Shown here piece after piece: positions 1-9,472 of a stretch of DNA of 64,000 nt (position 1 is the first letter of the stretch; each line of letters begins with the position of its first letter). The notes beneath the pieces were generated by a model. The model had not been told where the DNA came from. It searched no databases and was given only the letters and a program-made list of their open reading frames with translations. This stretch comes from Arcobacter sp. LA11 (GTDB lineage: Bacteria; Campylobacterota; Campylobacteria; Campylobacterales; Arcobacteraceae). Position numbers and translations under genes: made by a program. The DNA lies in assembly GCF_001895145.1 (NCBI RefSeq), contig NZ_BDIR01000005.1:186001-250000 (forward strand). The letters are read 5' to 3'.

Positions 1-1759
1 TTTGCTTTTCTTGGTGTTTTACCTCATCATAGTTTATAGTTTTATACTCTAACTCTTTTTCTTCATACTCTTTTGTATATTTCTCTATGTTTTGATTTGT
101 AGTTGTTAATTCTTCTTTTATACTATCTAGTCTTTTTAGCATAGTCTCTAAACTAAGTACATATTCATACTTTGATTTTAGTTCTTTTTGTTTTTCTATT
201 AGATTTTTATGTAAATTGTCATCGTATGTATAGTCTTGAAGTTTTTCTAACTCTTCTTTGTTTTTTACCCCTTGGTTAGTTACTTTTTCAAAGTGTTCTT
301 TCTCTTTTTGTAAGTCTCTTTTCTTACTTTCACATAGATTTATGCTTTTTGATAGTTCTAGGTGTTCTTTGTTTAGTTTTGTTAGTTGTTCTTCAAGTTC
401 TTTTTTACTCTTTTCTATAGCTTCTAAGTCTTGTTTTGATTTGTCTATTTTCTCTTTTTGTGCTTTTTGAACTAAGCTATCTAGAGAATACAATACATTG
501 TCATATTCATCTAGTAGTGGTCTTGTACATGTAGGACAGTTTGATTCTCGTCCTAGGATATGTATATTTTCTATTTTTTGATTTATATCTCGTATTAGCT
601 TTTCTTCACCTGCTATATCTTGTAGTACTCTTTTCTCTTCTATTCTTTTATCATCTATTTGTTTACTTAGGTCTTGTTGTTTTTGTACTTGTGTTTTATC
701 TTGTTCTAAAAAGCTTTCATACTCTTTTGTTTCAAACTCTAGTCTTGATATGGTATCTTTACTCTTAGTGTATTGTTCCCTTAGACTTACTTGTTCTTTT
801 ATAAGACCTTCTTTACGTAAATAGTACTCTTTTAGCTTCTCTTGCTCTTTTATACTATCGTGTAGGCTTATATATTCTTGTTTGATACTTTGTAAACCTT
901 TTAGTTCATCTTGCTTCTTCTCTAGTGTACTTATCTCTTGTGATAGTTTATCTTTTGATTTGGTATGAGAGTTGATTGTATTTTTTAGAAGTTCTAGTTT
1001 TGAGTATAGACTTGTTCTTTTCTCTTTTGTTTTAGTATATACCTCTAACTCTTTTTTTATCTCTACTTCTTGTAGTTTTATACTATTTAGCTCTTTAGCC
1101 TTTTCTTCACACTCTTTTTCTAGACTTGTTTGCTTCAGTGTATATTCTGATACTTCATCTTTCTTACTCTTTACTTCTTCATCACTAAGCAATACTTCTG
1201 CGAAAGCTGATATCTCACGTTTTAATTGTCTGCTTTTTTCTACTAGCTCTTTTTCTATAAAATCTATTTTTTCAAGTCCAAGAAGTTTTCTTATCATCTT
1301 CTTTCTATCTTCATTTTTAAGAGAACTTAAACTTGTAAGTTCTTTTTGACTTGCAAATAGAGTATGTAAGAAAGCATCCTTACTCATCTTTGTTAGATTT
1401 ATGATTGAAGCTGTTACTTCTTTTGCTCCTGAGGTTATTAGGTCTTCGTTTTTATATAGTTTGGCATTTGCACTTAATGCTTTTCCTCTAAACTCCCTAC
1501 TTACTCTATACTCAAATCCATCAAACTCAAAGTCTAGTTCTACAACTACGGCATCTTTAGTTGTAGCATTTGAGTTTCTTATTACCTCTTTATAACCTTT
1601 AGTTTGAAGTTCTCCATATAGGGCAAAGAGTATTGCTTCAAAGATAGTTGATTTTCCACTACCATTTTTTCCTATGATTCCTACTAGACCTTCATCAAAC
1701 TCTATAGCATATGAAGTATATTTTTTAAAGTTTTCTAGTCTTAGTTTACACAGTATCAT
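1..1759 (-). CDS. sbcC: SbcC-type nuclease ATPase subunit (5' part only; runs off the window)
   Basis: This is the ATPase/coiled-coil subunit of the SbcCD (Rad50-Mre11 type) complex, which processes DNA ends and hairpins. Reading the minus strand from the ATG at 1759 gives an open frame to the window edge, about 586 codons. A Walker A motif (GKNGSGKST) lies at residues 30-38. A long Lys/Glu-rich coiled coil follows, and a zinc-hook motif CPTC sits at about residues 408-411 (bases 527-538). The start overlaps the end of sbcD by 14 bases, so the two are translationally coupled. The second coiled-coil arm and Walker B lie outside the window. Small plus-strand ORFs here are antisense shadows. Confidence 0.93.
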   Translation of the reverse strand, partial: MILCKLRLENFKKYTSYAIEFDEGLVGIIGKNGSGKSTIFEAILFALYGELQTKGYKEVIRNSNATTKDAVVVELDFEFDGFEYRVSREFRGKALSANAKLYKNEDLITSGAKEVTASIINLTKMSKDAFLHTLFASQKELTSLSSLKNEDRKKMIRKLLGLEKIDFIEKELVEKSRQLKREISAFAEVLLSDEEVKSKKDEVSEYTLKQTSLEKECEEKAKELNSIKLQEVEIKKELEVYTKTKEKRTSLYSKLELLKNTINSHTKSKDKLSQEISTLEKKQDELKGLQSIKQEYISLHDSIKEQEKLKEYYLRKEGLIKEQVSLREQYTKSKDTISRLEFETKEYESFLEQDKTQVQKQQDLSKQIDDKRIEEKRVLQDIAGEEKLIRDINQKIENIHILGRESNCPTCTRPLLDEYDNVLYSLDSLVQKAQKEKIDKSKQDLEAIEKSKKELEEQLTKLNKEHLELSKSINLCESKKRDLQKEKEHFEKVTNQGVKNKEELEKLQDYTYDDNLHKNLIEKQKELKSKYEYVLSLETMLKRLDSIKEELTTTNQNIEKYTKEYEEKELEYKTINYDEVKHQEKQ

Positions 1760-2894
1760 TTGTACTCTCCTCATATAAAGAGAATAACTCTTTTACCTTA
1801 TGCTTTAACCTATCATACTCTTTAGTATCATCTGCATCTAGACTATCTTCTTTTATATGCTCTAAGAAGTAATCCTCTAAACTCAAGGCTTCTATATCAT
1901 CTATTGTCTTTTCATCACTACTTTTACTAAACTCTCGTTTGATATTTACACTCATAGCATCAGGAAACAGCTCTTTTATCTGGCTATTTTGAATATCTAT
2001 TGATTGTGTTGCTTTTAGATTTGTAAGTTTTACATATACTATGGCATCTTTAGTATCACTATTATCTATTTGCTCTATTGATTCTTCATAGATACTACAA
2101 TCAATCTCTTTTTCTCTTATAGCTCTTATATTGATTTGTTTATACTCTACTGTTAGTTCATCTTTGATATCTAACTCTATAAAACCTTTTTCATTTCGTT
2201 TATCATTTAGACTTGTTCTCTCAGTACTACCACTATAGAAAACATTAGGATACTTCTGCTTTGTTCCTTTTACTGAAACTGCTCCAAAACCATGCCAATG
2301 TCCAAGTGCAACATAATCCATATTTTCAAAGATATACTCTTTATGCGTAGGATATACCCACTCTCCAAACTCTTGCATCAAATACCAAGCTCCAACCGAA
2401 CAGTGCATCATCATTATATTTTTTTTAGTAGTATCTATGTTTTGCTCGCATAGGTTTATTTCATCTTCTGCTTTTGTATCATCATTCATATGTGGAAGAG
2501 TATGAAACACTACATCTTCAAACTCTATTTTTTTGTATTCTTGATTGTATGAAGTATATATATTTTTAAAGTTATCAAAGATTTTTATAATAGGAGAACT
2601 TAGGTTTGTTCTTGGAGTTGAGTGATTACCGGCTATTATTACAAAAGGAATATTTAGTTCATCTATTATCTTAAACTGCTCTAGGGCAAAAGTTATAGCT
2701 CTGTTGCTAGGGCTGCTTCTATGAAATAAATCCCCTGTATGGATAATATAATCAGGTTGTATTGTTTTAATTTGTTCTACTATTTGAGAAAAAGCATTGT
2801 AAAAGTCTGCTTCTCTTTGGTTTATATTGTTTTCATCTAAAATATCTAAATCGTTGTATCCTAAGTGTGTATCACTAAAATGTATTATTTTCAA
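1746..2894 (-). CDS. sbcD: SbcD exonuclease subunit (Mre11-type metallophosphoesterase)
   Basis: This is the nuclease subunit partnering SbcC in DNA end and hairpin cleavage. The 382-residue protein shows the calcineurin-like phosphoesterase motifs in order: DTHLG at residues 8-12, GDLFHR at 54-59, GNHSTPR near 87, a conserved His in the HCSVGAW segment, and GHWHGFG near 197. The C-terminal third is acidic, as is usual for the capping region. The start is a TTG at 2892-2894, preceded by AAAGGA at good spacing. It is the first gene of an sbcD-sbcC pair whose coding regions overlap. Confidence 0.93.
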   Translation of the reverse strand: MKIIHFSDTHLGYNDLDILDENNINQREADFYNAFSQIVEQIKTIQPDYIIHTGDLFHRSSPSNRAITFALEQFKIIDELNIPFVIIAGNHSTPRTNLSSPIIKIFDNFKNIYTSYNQEYKKIEFEDVVFHTLPHMNDDTKAEDEINLCEQNIDTTKKNIMMMHCSVGAWYLMQEFGEWVYPTHKEYIFENMDYVALGHWHGFGAVSVKGTKQKYPNVFYSGSTERTSLNDKRNEKGFIELDIKDELTVEYKQINIRAIREKEIDCSIYEESIEQIDNSDTKDAIVYVKLTNLKATQSIDIQNSQIKELFPDAMSVNIKREFSKSSDEKTIDDIEALSLEDYFLEHIKEDSLDADDTKEYDRLKHKVKELFSLYEESTNDTV

Positions 2895-3059
2895 AAAATT
2901 CCTTTTATTATATTAGATTATAACAAAGCTATGTCACAACTAGAGTCACAGTTTAAAAAAAACCACTTAAACTTAACTTAATTAACTAATTAAAAATAAT
3001 AAAAATTATCTTCTTCTTTATTAGATAAAATTGTAATAGTTTATAAAAAGGAGTATGTC

Positions 3060-3389
3060 ATGGAACTATATGGCGTAACACTAGACTTTGATGATATGAA
3101 ATCATGTGGATTACTTCCAGATTTATGTCTTGATTGGGATCATAGATCAGAAGAGTTGACAGAAAATGAAAAGCTATTATCATATTGGGACAAAAATGTC
3201 CAAGAGCTACTTAAAAAAACTGATAAGGTAGTTTTAGGAAATATTGGTAACAAGTCTGTTGTTTATTCAGGTGATGAAAAAGCAGTAGAACTTATAAAAA
3301 AACAGTTTAAAGAGATTGAACTCTCTAAAATTGACTATGAGGAAATAGACCAATGTGAAAATTGTATTAAAGTCGATTATTTAAAATAA
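3060..3389 (+). CDS. Small unknown soluble protein
   Basis: I do not recognise this 109-residue protein. It is soluble-looking, acidic and has no signal peptide or membrane segment. Four cysteines are present, two of them close together near the C-terminus (QCENC). A strong ribosome binding site (AAAGGAG) precedes the ATG, which supports real expression. It is divergent from sbcD and its stop overlaps the 3' end of the convergent comEC-like gene by nine bases. The late CxxC could bind a metal, but that is only a suggestion. Confidence 0.7.
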   Translation: MELYGVTLDFDDMKSCGLLPDLCLDWDHRSEELTENEKLLSYWDKNVQELLKKTDKVVLGNIGNKSVVYSGDEKAVELIKKQFKEIELSKIDYEEIDQCENCIKVDYLK

Positions 3390-4625
3390 TACATACAAAT
3401 AAATATTAAATAAAACAAGCAATATATTTAATAAAACAAAAGCACTTTTATAAAAAATTGAACCCAATGAAGTAATAACATATAAAACAAAAAACCAATA
3501 AGGTGTTATTACTTCGAATATAATCATCTTATAATCTAAAAACATAACTATATATTTATCAAATAAACTTCCTAATCCAACAAAATGTAAGAAAAGCTCT
3601 AAGGGATAAAATATAGAAAAAAACAGAGTAATGAAAGGTGATAAAAGCTGTTCATAACTTGTATTATAAAAAAAGAAATGAACTATAGGGTTAAATACTA
3701 AAAAAATCCAAAAATTAAATAAAAAGAAAGCAAGTATTTTTGGCACATTTTTAAAATATTGTAAATAAAGAAAGATATAAAATACGCCAATAATAGAAAA
3801 CCATAAAGATATAGAGAATAGATACTTAGGAAGAAATGAGATTATTAAAAGTAAAGTTATTAATAGAGTTTGAAAAGAAAATATCTCAATATTTCTTCTT
3901 AAAAAATATACTCCAATAAAAAACATGATAAAAGCTCGAAGCATAGAAGGAACAAAGTCTATTAGTAATAAATAAAAAAACAAAACTACAAGAGTAAGTA
4001 TTAAAATATCAAATCGTTTATTTCTATATAAAAAATATCTTTGATGAATGTATGAATATAAAAAATAAATTAGCCAATAAACAACACCTACAATAATAGC
4101 TAGGTGAAATCCAGAGATTGCGATTAAATGGCTTATTCCGAAGTTTGTATATATTTCTCTATACTCTTTTGAAATAGGTATTGCTAGAAAAAGTGCATTA
4201 AATAACTCTTTTATTCTTATATCATTATGCAAATCGTTTATATAATATTGAATATCTTTTTTAAAACTTTTTGTTTTGGGTAAAGTATCATAGTAAATAG
4301 TTTTTGCATAAAACCCTTTTAAAAAAGAATAAAAATCTATTTTTGTAGTAACTATAGCTAGATTAATCTCTTCTAATTTTGAAAAAGTACTTTTTTTATC
4401 AATTGAAGTAAAAAAACTAAAATCAGCACTTTTTACTTTTAATACATAAAAATCATTTTTATCATAAATATTTACAATCTCAAACTTGCCACTATAAAGC
4501 TCTTCTTCTACTAAATCTAGATACTTATTATACTCATAAAATATATTAAATAAAAAGATAGAAAGAAAAAATAAAAATGAAAAAAAGAGTTCTTTTTTAG
4601 AAGAAATTAATTTTATACGATTCAT
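3381..4625 (-). CDS. ComEC/Rec2-family membrane protein (short form)
   Basis: A 414-residue polytopic membrane protein with about ten hydrophobic helices. The region near residues 160-180 has the ComEC core signature (HLIAISGFHLAII) typical of the competence domain that forms the DNA uptake channel in the inner membrane. An N-terminal membrane segment and a short soluble OB-like region come first. The protein lacks the C-terminal metallo-beta-lactamase domain of long ComEC proteins; short ComECs of this size are usual in Campylobacterota. It stands alone. The role in natural transformation is inferred from the family. Confidence 0.8.
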   Translation of the reverse strand: MNRIKLISSKKELFFSFLFFLSIFLFNIFYEYNKYLDLVEEELYSGKFEIVNIYDKNDFYVLKVKSADFSFFTSIDKKSTFSKLEEINLAIVTTKIDFYSFLKGFYAKTIYYDTLPKTKSFKKDIQYYINDLHNDIRIKELFNALFLAIPISKEYREIYTNFGISHLIAISGFHLAIIVGVVYWLIYFLYSYIHQRYFLYRNKRFDILILTLVVLFFYLLLIDFVPSMLRAFIMFFIGVYFLRRNIEIFSFQTLLITLLLIISFLPKYLFSISLWFSIIGVFYIFLYLQYFKNVPKILAFFLFNFWIFLVFNPIVHFFFYNTSYEQLLSPFITLFFSIFYPLELFLHFVGLGSLFDKYIVMFLDYKMIIFEVITPYWFFVLYVITSLGSIFYKSAFVLLNILLVLFNIYLYVLF

Positions 4626-4689
4626 AGTAAGAAAGCTTACTATAAAATAAGTATATTTATTATTATATTATAAGATAAAGAAGAAAGTT

Positions 4690-6801
4690 TTAAACTTTCT
4701 TCTTCCAAATACTCATTTGTGAAACTGAGTGTTGATATTTTCTATTTGTCTCTTTTATTACAAAAGGCACATCTAAAGTATCTACTAATTCAAAATCACT
4801 TTCTGTTTCAAGATTCTTTCTTAAAGTATCCAGTGTTTTTACTTCTTGATTATCTTCTATATATCCACCAAGCCAGTTTGTTTTTGGAGTATAATCTTCA
4901 AGCCATGTATATGGACTTAGAATTACTAACATTCCACCATCATTTACTCTATTTGGTACATCATCTAAAAATTTTTGAGGATAATATAATCTATCAATTA
5001 AATTTGAACAAAAAATCAAATCATATCCAGTATATAAATCTTTTAGATTACAAGCATCTCCTTGCATGAAAGTTACTTTTTCTTTTGTATCTTCTAAATC
5101 TAGATCTTTTAAAGATACAGTTTTCTCATCAAATAAAGCTCCTTCTGTTGCTACTTTATATGTTAAGTTTTCATATTTTTTAAGTTTTATACCTACATTG
5201 ATAAAGTTTGCTGAGAAGTCTATTCCTAATACCTCATCAAAAATTGTTCCTAGTTCAAAAGTACTTCGTCCTACTGAACATCCTAAATCCATTGCTCTAT
5301 CTTTTTTGATATTCTCTAAATAAGGTCTTAATACATCTACAGAATTCTTTGGAAAGTTTTTAACTCCAAAATTGTCTTCTCCATAATGGAATCCACAATA
5401 TTGTGAGATTTGTTCATCTGTTTCATATACATTATCGTTTAATTTTGTTCTATATTCATTGTCTGAGTTCACGTATCTAAATCCTGCATGTTGGAAGAAG
5501 TGCTTTCTAAAAGCATACCTTGCTTCTCTTAATATTTCATTCCCTAAAGATATAAAGGAACCACCTTTCATAAGTGCATGTCTATCATCAAAAGTTGGAG
5601 TTGTAAAGTCATCATAAGCAGGATGTGTTTCAAAACCATCAAATGGATATGTTGGAGTTATACTCCATTGCCATACGTTTCCAATTACATCATAAAAATC
5701 ACCACTATTTGTTTTAAATACATATTTATCTACTGGTGTTTGATTAAAGTATTTAAATCCTATATTTGCATCTACTTCTTGAGCATTTACATAATCGTTT
5801 AATCTATAATATTCATCTTCACTAGGAAGTCTTACTTTAATACCTAATTTTTCACTTTTATATTTACAAAAAGCTTCTGCTTCATAAACATTTATATCTA
5901 CTGGATAATTCAATGGTAGAGGAACTATTCTATTTATTTCTCTTAAAAAGTATTTTCCATCTTCTTTTATCCAAAATGTTGGCATCTTCGCTTGTGTAAA
6001 ATCTAACCATTTTATTCCATCTTTTGTAAAATAATGAAGTTTCGAATACCCACCCTCTTCTACAAACTCTAAATACTCACCGTTCGATACTAAGTACTTA
6101 CTTGCTTTAAACTCTTTTATTTGAGATTTATGAAAAGAGAATTCATTATCCCATCCGTAAAAGATTGGATTTTTTCTATCTTTTTCTACTAGAACTTCAC
6201 CTGCTTGTACACATATTAGCTCATTTTGGGGATAGTTATCACTTCTTTCGTTGTTATATTCAAATATTTCGTTATTAGATAAAAGATTAATATCAAGTTC
6301 TCTTAATAACACAGATGATGTTTCTATATGAATATTTTCATGCTCTATTCCCATAAGAATAATCCACATAGGAGATTCCCAGTTAATAGGCAAAGTAAAC
6401 TCCATATTATCTATTAGGTCTAAAACTACTTTTTTTACCTCATCACGATAAGCTTTAGTTTGCTCATATGTAGGCCAAGTATAATTTTCATCGTTTAAAT
6501 CATCCCATGACATTTCATCTACACCTATAGCAAAGATTGATTCATAAGTTTTATTTACTCTATGTGTTGTTATATTTGATACATTTAATTTATTCATAAA
6601 AAATGTAGCAGTATGTCCATAATAAAAAATCAATGGATGCCTTAAACTATTTGGTTGTTCATATAAAGATTTTTTATCTTTTAGTAAATCAAATAATCTT
6701 TCATCTAGTGCATATGTCTGTAAAAAGTATTCTTTTATCTCTTGACGTTTTTCGTCAACTGTACCTGTAGCTAAGTTTATTGTATCTTTTATATAGTTCA
6801 T
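4690..6801 (-). CDS. ovoA: 5-histidylcysteine sulfoxide synthase with fused methyltransferase (ovothiol synthesis)
   Basis: OvoA joins cysteine to histidine with oxygen at a mononuclear iron centre, the first step to ovothiol, a redox-active thiohistidine. The 703-residue protein has a DinB-like N-terminal domain with the iron-binding HxxxHxE motif (HENIHIE) near residue 155. A formylglycine-generating-enzyme-like domain spans about 190-450 (GNVWQWS, GGSFIS, RHFFQHAGFR). A class I methyltransferase domain follows from about 490, with the SAM motif DLGCSVG near 501, expected to N-methylate the imidazole. Length and domain order match the family. AAGGT precedes the ATG. A C-S lyase for the second step is not next to it. 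Confidence 0.9.
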   Translation of the reverse strand: MNYIKDTINLATGTVDEKRQEIKEYFLQTYALDERLFDLLKDKKSLYEQPNSLRHPLIFYYGHTATFFMNKLNVSNITTHRVNKTYESIFAIGVDEMSWDDLNDENYTWPTYEQTKAYRDEVKKVVLDLIDNMEFTLPINWESPMWIILMGIEHENIHIETSSVLLRELDINLLSNNEIFEYNNERSDNYPQNELICVQAGEVLVEKDRKNPIFYGWDNEFSFHKSQIKEFKASKYLVSNGEYLEFVEEGGYSKLHYFTKDGIKWLDFTQAKMPTFWIKEDGKYFLREINRIVPLPLNYPVDINVYEAEAFCKYKSEKLGIKVRLPSEDEYYRLNDYVNAQEVDANIGFKYFNQTPVDKYVFKTNSGDFYDVIGNVWQWSITPTYPFDGFETHPAYDDFTTPTFDDRHALMKGGSFISLGNEILREARYAFRKHFFQHAGFRYVNSDNEYRTKLNDNVYETDEQISQYCGFHYGEDNFGVKNFPKNSVDVLRPYLENIKKDRAMDLGCSVGRSTFELGTIFDEVLGIDFSANFINVGIKLKKYENLTYKVATEGALFDEKTVSLKDLDLEDTKEKVTFMQGDACNLKDLYTGYDLIFCSNLIDRLYYPQKFLDDVPNRVNDGGMLVILSPYTWLEDYTPKTNWLGGYIEDNQEVKTLDTLRKNLETESDFELVDTLDVPFVIKETNRKYQHSVSQMSIWKKKV

Positions 6802-6867
6802 TATTTACCTTGTGAGTTTTTATGAAGCATTAATATATCAATTTTATGTGTAGTGTTTGTAATATTA

Positions 6868-7362
6868 CTACACAATTTTCTCTTTTGTTAAAATGATTCC
6901 ATCCGTATCTGCATATACATAATCACCATCATTGAACTGTACACCACAAAATGAAAGCTCAATTCCTCTTTGACCTTCTGTAACAGGAATATATTTTCTA
7001 CTACAAGTACCCCTTGCAAATAAAGCTACAGATATTTTTTTTATTTGAAAAGTATCTCTAATATATCCATTTACTATAATACCCTCATAGTTATTACCAT
7101 GTGCAAACTTCATAAGGTTTTCACCTACAACGGCAAAGTACTCATCTTCTACATCTACAACAACAATCTTTCCAGTACCATCTTCATCTCTTAGCACTTT
7201 TATTAGTTCACTATTATTTCTATCAAGCTTCACAGTAACTACTGTTCCACATACTTTCTCTTTTGCGCCATAGTTTGTAAATTCATTATCTAACACATGA
7301 GTTTTATCTGGGTGTTCATCACAAATATCAGCAGTAAAAAAATCCATAAGTTTATCCTTCAT
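6868..7362 (-). CDS. rraA: RraA-like protein (RraA / HMG aldolase superfamily)
   Basis: A 164-residue protein matching the RraA family, whose members either inhibit RNase E or act as 4-hydroxy-4-methyl-2-oxoglutarate aldolase/oxaloacetate decarboxylase. The conserved ADICDEH start, the central GTGKIVVVD strand and the NGYIRD segment (the aldolase Arg-Asp pair) near residue 100 are visible. The C-terminus carries the usual YADTDGIIL. Since the catalytic Arg-Asp is present, an enzymatic role is at least as likely as RNA-degradosome control. It lies 66 bases upstream of ovoA on the same strand, so co-transcription is possible. Confidence 0.85.
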   Translation of the reverse strand: MKDKLMDFFTADICDEHPDKTHVLDNEFTNYGAKEKVCGTVVTVKLDRNNSELIKVLRDEDGTGKIVVVDVEDEYFAVVGENLMKFAHGNNYEGIIVNGYIRDTFQIKKISVALFARGTCSRKYIPVTEGQRGIELSFCGVQFNDGDYVYADTDGIILTKEKIV

Positions 7363-7465
7363 TTTTATTCTGTATATTATCTCAAAATATAATTAAGATA
7401 CTCTTATCTCTCACTTTTTTTCTACAAATAAATAGTAAAATAGTATAATCAAACAAGGATATACA

Positions 7466-8470
7466 ATGAACTATTTTTTTAAGATTATATTTTATATAAA
7501 TATTACACTTCTTTTTTCATCTTGTACTTCAAAACATCTAACCGTAAAATCGCTACAACCTTCACTTATGCATGACAAAAAAATATATAATATCATTCTA
7601 GAAGACTTCCAAAATGATAGAATAAATCAAGTTAACCACTTAGAAGAAAAACTAGTTAACATGACAGTAGATGGAAGAAGAGTATTTAATCTTCAAACTA
7701 ACTACCAAGATATAGATGCTATTGTTACAGGGGAAGTGTTAGAGTCATCTGTATATTATGATATTTATTACAACACAGATACTGATTATTCAAGATGTTG
7801 GAAGTATAAATATAAAGATGGTAAAAAAACTAATATATGTAGAAAATATAGAACAAGAAAAATACCTTGTGAAAATAGAGACTATAAAGTAAGAACAAAA
7901 GTTCAAGTTTTAAATTATGATGAAGAAGTTATATTTTCAAAAATCTATACAAAAACAACTAGTAAAAACAAATGTTTTAACAATAGACACTATTACTATC
8001 CATACTATTATAATAGATTTAACACAAATAGAAATGAATATCAAATAAACTCACAACTGTCTAAACTAATTGCCCAAGATATTATAAAAGACATCTCTCC
8101 ACATTATATTTTTCAGAACATAACTATTATAGAAAAACTTGATGAAAACAACTCTTTTTATAAACAAATAGATAAAAAAGAGTTTGAAAATATAGTAGAG
8201 TTATTAGACAATGGAAATATAGATATATCCCAAAGAAAACTGTATAGGTTAAATGAAATACTAGAGTATAATAGTTACGAAGTTTTTTATAATCTTGCTC
8301 TTACATATGAAGCAAACAATCAATTAAAAAAAGCAAAAGATTATTATATAGAAGCAAGGGAATTATGTAATAAGCCTGATGATTTGAAACTAATAGATAC
8401 AGCTATAAAACGAACACAAAAACATTTGGAAGATAAAATAAAGGCTAAATCACAGTTATCTGTATATTAA
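7466..8470 (+). CDS. Outer-envelope lipoprotein with C-terminal TPR-like segment
   Basis: A 334-residue probable lipoprotein. The N-terminus has a hydrophobic signal ending in FSSC, a lipobox with Cys around residue 20. The next 180 residues contain a strand-rich domain (NIILEDF... DAIVTGEV) that recalls CsgG/LpoB-like periplasmic domains, then a Lys/Tyr/Cys-rich loop. The last 80 residues are helical and look like one or two tetratricopeptide repeats (YNLALTYEANNQLKKAKDYY). An AAGGA site precedes the ATG. No partner gene is obvious. The CsgG comparison is a fold guess rather than an assignment. Confidence 0.72.
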   Translation: MNYFFKIIFYINITLLFSSCTSKHLTVKSLQPSLMHDKKIYNIILEDFQNDRINQVNHLEEKLVNMTVDGRRVFNLQTNYQDIDAIVTGEVLESSVYYDIYYNTDTDYSRCWKYKYKDGKKTNICRKYRTRKIPCENRDYKVRTKVQVLNYDEEVIFSKIYTKTTSKNKCFNNRHYYYPYYYNRFNTNRNEYQINSQLSKLIAQDIIKDISPHYIFQNITIIEKLDENNSFYKQIDKKEFENIVELLDNGNIDISQRKLYRLNEILEYNSYEVFYNLALTYEANNQLKKAKDYYIEARELCNKPDDLKLIDTAIKRTQKHLEDKIKAKSQLSVY

Positions 8471-8528
8471 TCACATTTTAAGAACGAGAATAATAGAATC
8501 ACAAAAATTATATATTATAGGAATTAAA

Positions 8529-8906
8529 GTGAAACAGACATTTGAAACAAATAAAAGTGTTAATGAATTTATCGAAGAAGTACAAAAAGTATTACCAAAT
8601 TATGGTTTTGGTTTACAACACATTCACAATCCTCCAGAGAAAATGAGAGAAAAAGGAATAAATTTTACAACTGAATGTAAAATTTTAGACATATGTAGTC
8701 CAAAGATTGCAAATGAGATTTTATCATACGATATATCACTGTCTTGTATCATGCCTTGTAAAATATCAGTATATGATGATAAAGGACAAACAACTGTTGC
8801 TTTGAACTCTATAGTTCAATTAATAGACGATTTAAACCCTGACTTAACAGATATGGCGCAAGAAGTTCAAGAAACAATTATTGACATTATTAACGACTCT
8901 ATATAG
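8529..8906 (+). CDS. DUF302-like protein
   Basis: A 125-residue protein that begins at a GTG preceded by a weak AGGA. The pattern resembles the DUF302 fold: an N-terminal helix followed by FGLQHIHN, then ILDICSPKIANEIL and a late IMPCKISVYDD strand containing the family-typical Pro-Cys. Members are small, often linked to redox or sulfur physiology, but have no agreed function. It follows the lipoprotein gene on the same strand by 58 bases, so the two may be co-transcribed. Confidence 0.7.
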   Translation: MKQTFETNKSVNEFIEEVQKVLPNYGFGLQHIHNPPEKMREKGINFTTECKILDICSPKIANEILSYDISLSCIMPCKISVYDDKGQTTVALNSIVQLIDDLNPDLTDMAQEVQETIIDIINDSI

Positions 8907-8915
8907 AAAATCATA

Positions 8916-8961
8916 AATAAAGTGTCTATTCTTTACAAGTACTAAAGATAGAGGCTTTATT
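8916..8961 (+). terminator. Imperfect stem-loop after the DUF302-like gene
   Basis: A long imperfect inverted repeat, AATAAAG paired with CTTTATT at the ends and TCTAT/CTTTA pairing inside, begins ten bases after the stop codon. It lacks a clear T-run on the plus strand, so its function as an intrinsic terminator is uncertain. It separates this gene from the glutamate mutase operon. Confidence 0.35.
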
Positions 8962-9058
8962 AAAAAAACACACTTTTTACCCTCCTAATAAACCTCTAAC
9001 TAAATTTTAGCTACACTATTTGCCCTTAATAAAACAATAAAATACAATAGGTAATTAA

Positions 9059-9472
9059 ATGAAAGTAGTAACTGGCGTTGTAGGTAACGATATACACGTT
9101 GTAGCAAACCGACTTATTGATCTTTCACTGCAAGCAAGAGGATTCGAAGTTTTTAACTTAGGCGTTAATACTTATCTTGAAGAGTTTGTTGATGCAGTAA
9201 TAGAGACTAATGCAGATATATTATTAATCTCATCACTTAACGGTGAAGCAGAAGGTTGGTGTCGAGAAGTAAAAATTTTAAAATCAAAATACGGAAATCT
9301 ATTAGATGATGTAGTATTTATGATTGGTGGAAACTTGGTAGTAGGTTCTGGAACAGCTGATGATATTGTTCCAAGATTTAAAAACTATGGATTTGATTTA
9401 GTATTCCATCAAGTAGATTTAAACACAGGTCTTGATGCACTTGAAGAGTTTATGAAAGAGAGAAATACTTAA
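9059..9472 (+). CDS. glmS: Methylaspartate (glutamate) mutase, small B12-binding subunit
   Basis: This is the cobalamin-binding subunit of adenosylcobalamin-dependent glutamate mutase, which interconverts L-glutamate and (2S,3S)-3-methylaspartate. The 137 residues form a B12-binding Rossmann-like domain. GNDIHVVANR near residue 9 carries the Asp-x-His base-off motif, followed by SSLNG near 62 and a GGNLVVG loop near 91. The usual DxHxxG ends in Ala here rather than Gly. It is the first gene of a tight operon, and its stop overlaps the start of glmE (TAATG). No cobalamin riboswitch was seen upstream. Confidence 0.9.
   Translation: MKVVTGVVGNDIHVVANRLIDLSLQARGFEVFNLGVNTYLEEFVDAVIETNADILLISSLNGEAEGWCREVKILKSKYGNLLDDVVFMIGGNLVVGSGTADDIVPRFKNYGFDLVFHQVDLNTGLDALEEFMKERNT

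Noticed and set aside
258-1595. Several plus-strand ORFs of 60-125 codons
   Set aside because: They are antisense to the SbcC coding frame, low-complexity Ser/Phe/Leu-rich, and lack ribosome binding sites; the minus-strand frame has Walker A and a zinc hook.
4719-5802. Three plus-strand ORFs inside ovoA
   Set aside because: Shadows of the conserved minus-strand OvoA gene; no start signals or recognisable domains.
7466-8470. Lipoprotein first considered as a CsgG or LpoB homologue
   Set aside because: Only weak strand patterns agree; kept as a lipoprotein of unknown function.
8907-9058. Possible cobalamin riboswitch upstream of glmS
   Set aside because: The gap is only about 150 bases and I could not find a B12-box-like sequence or the expected stems.
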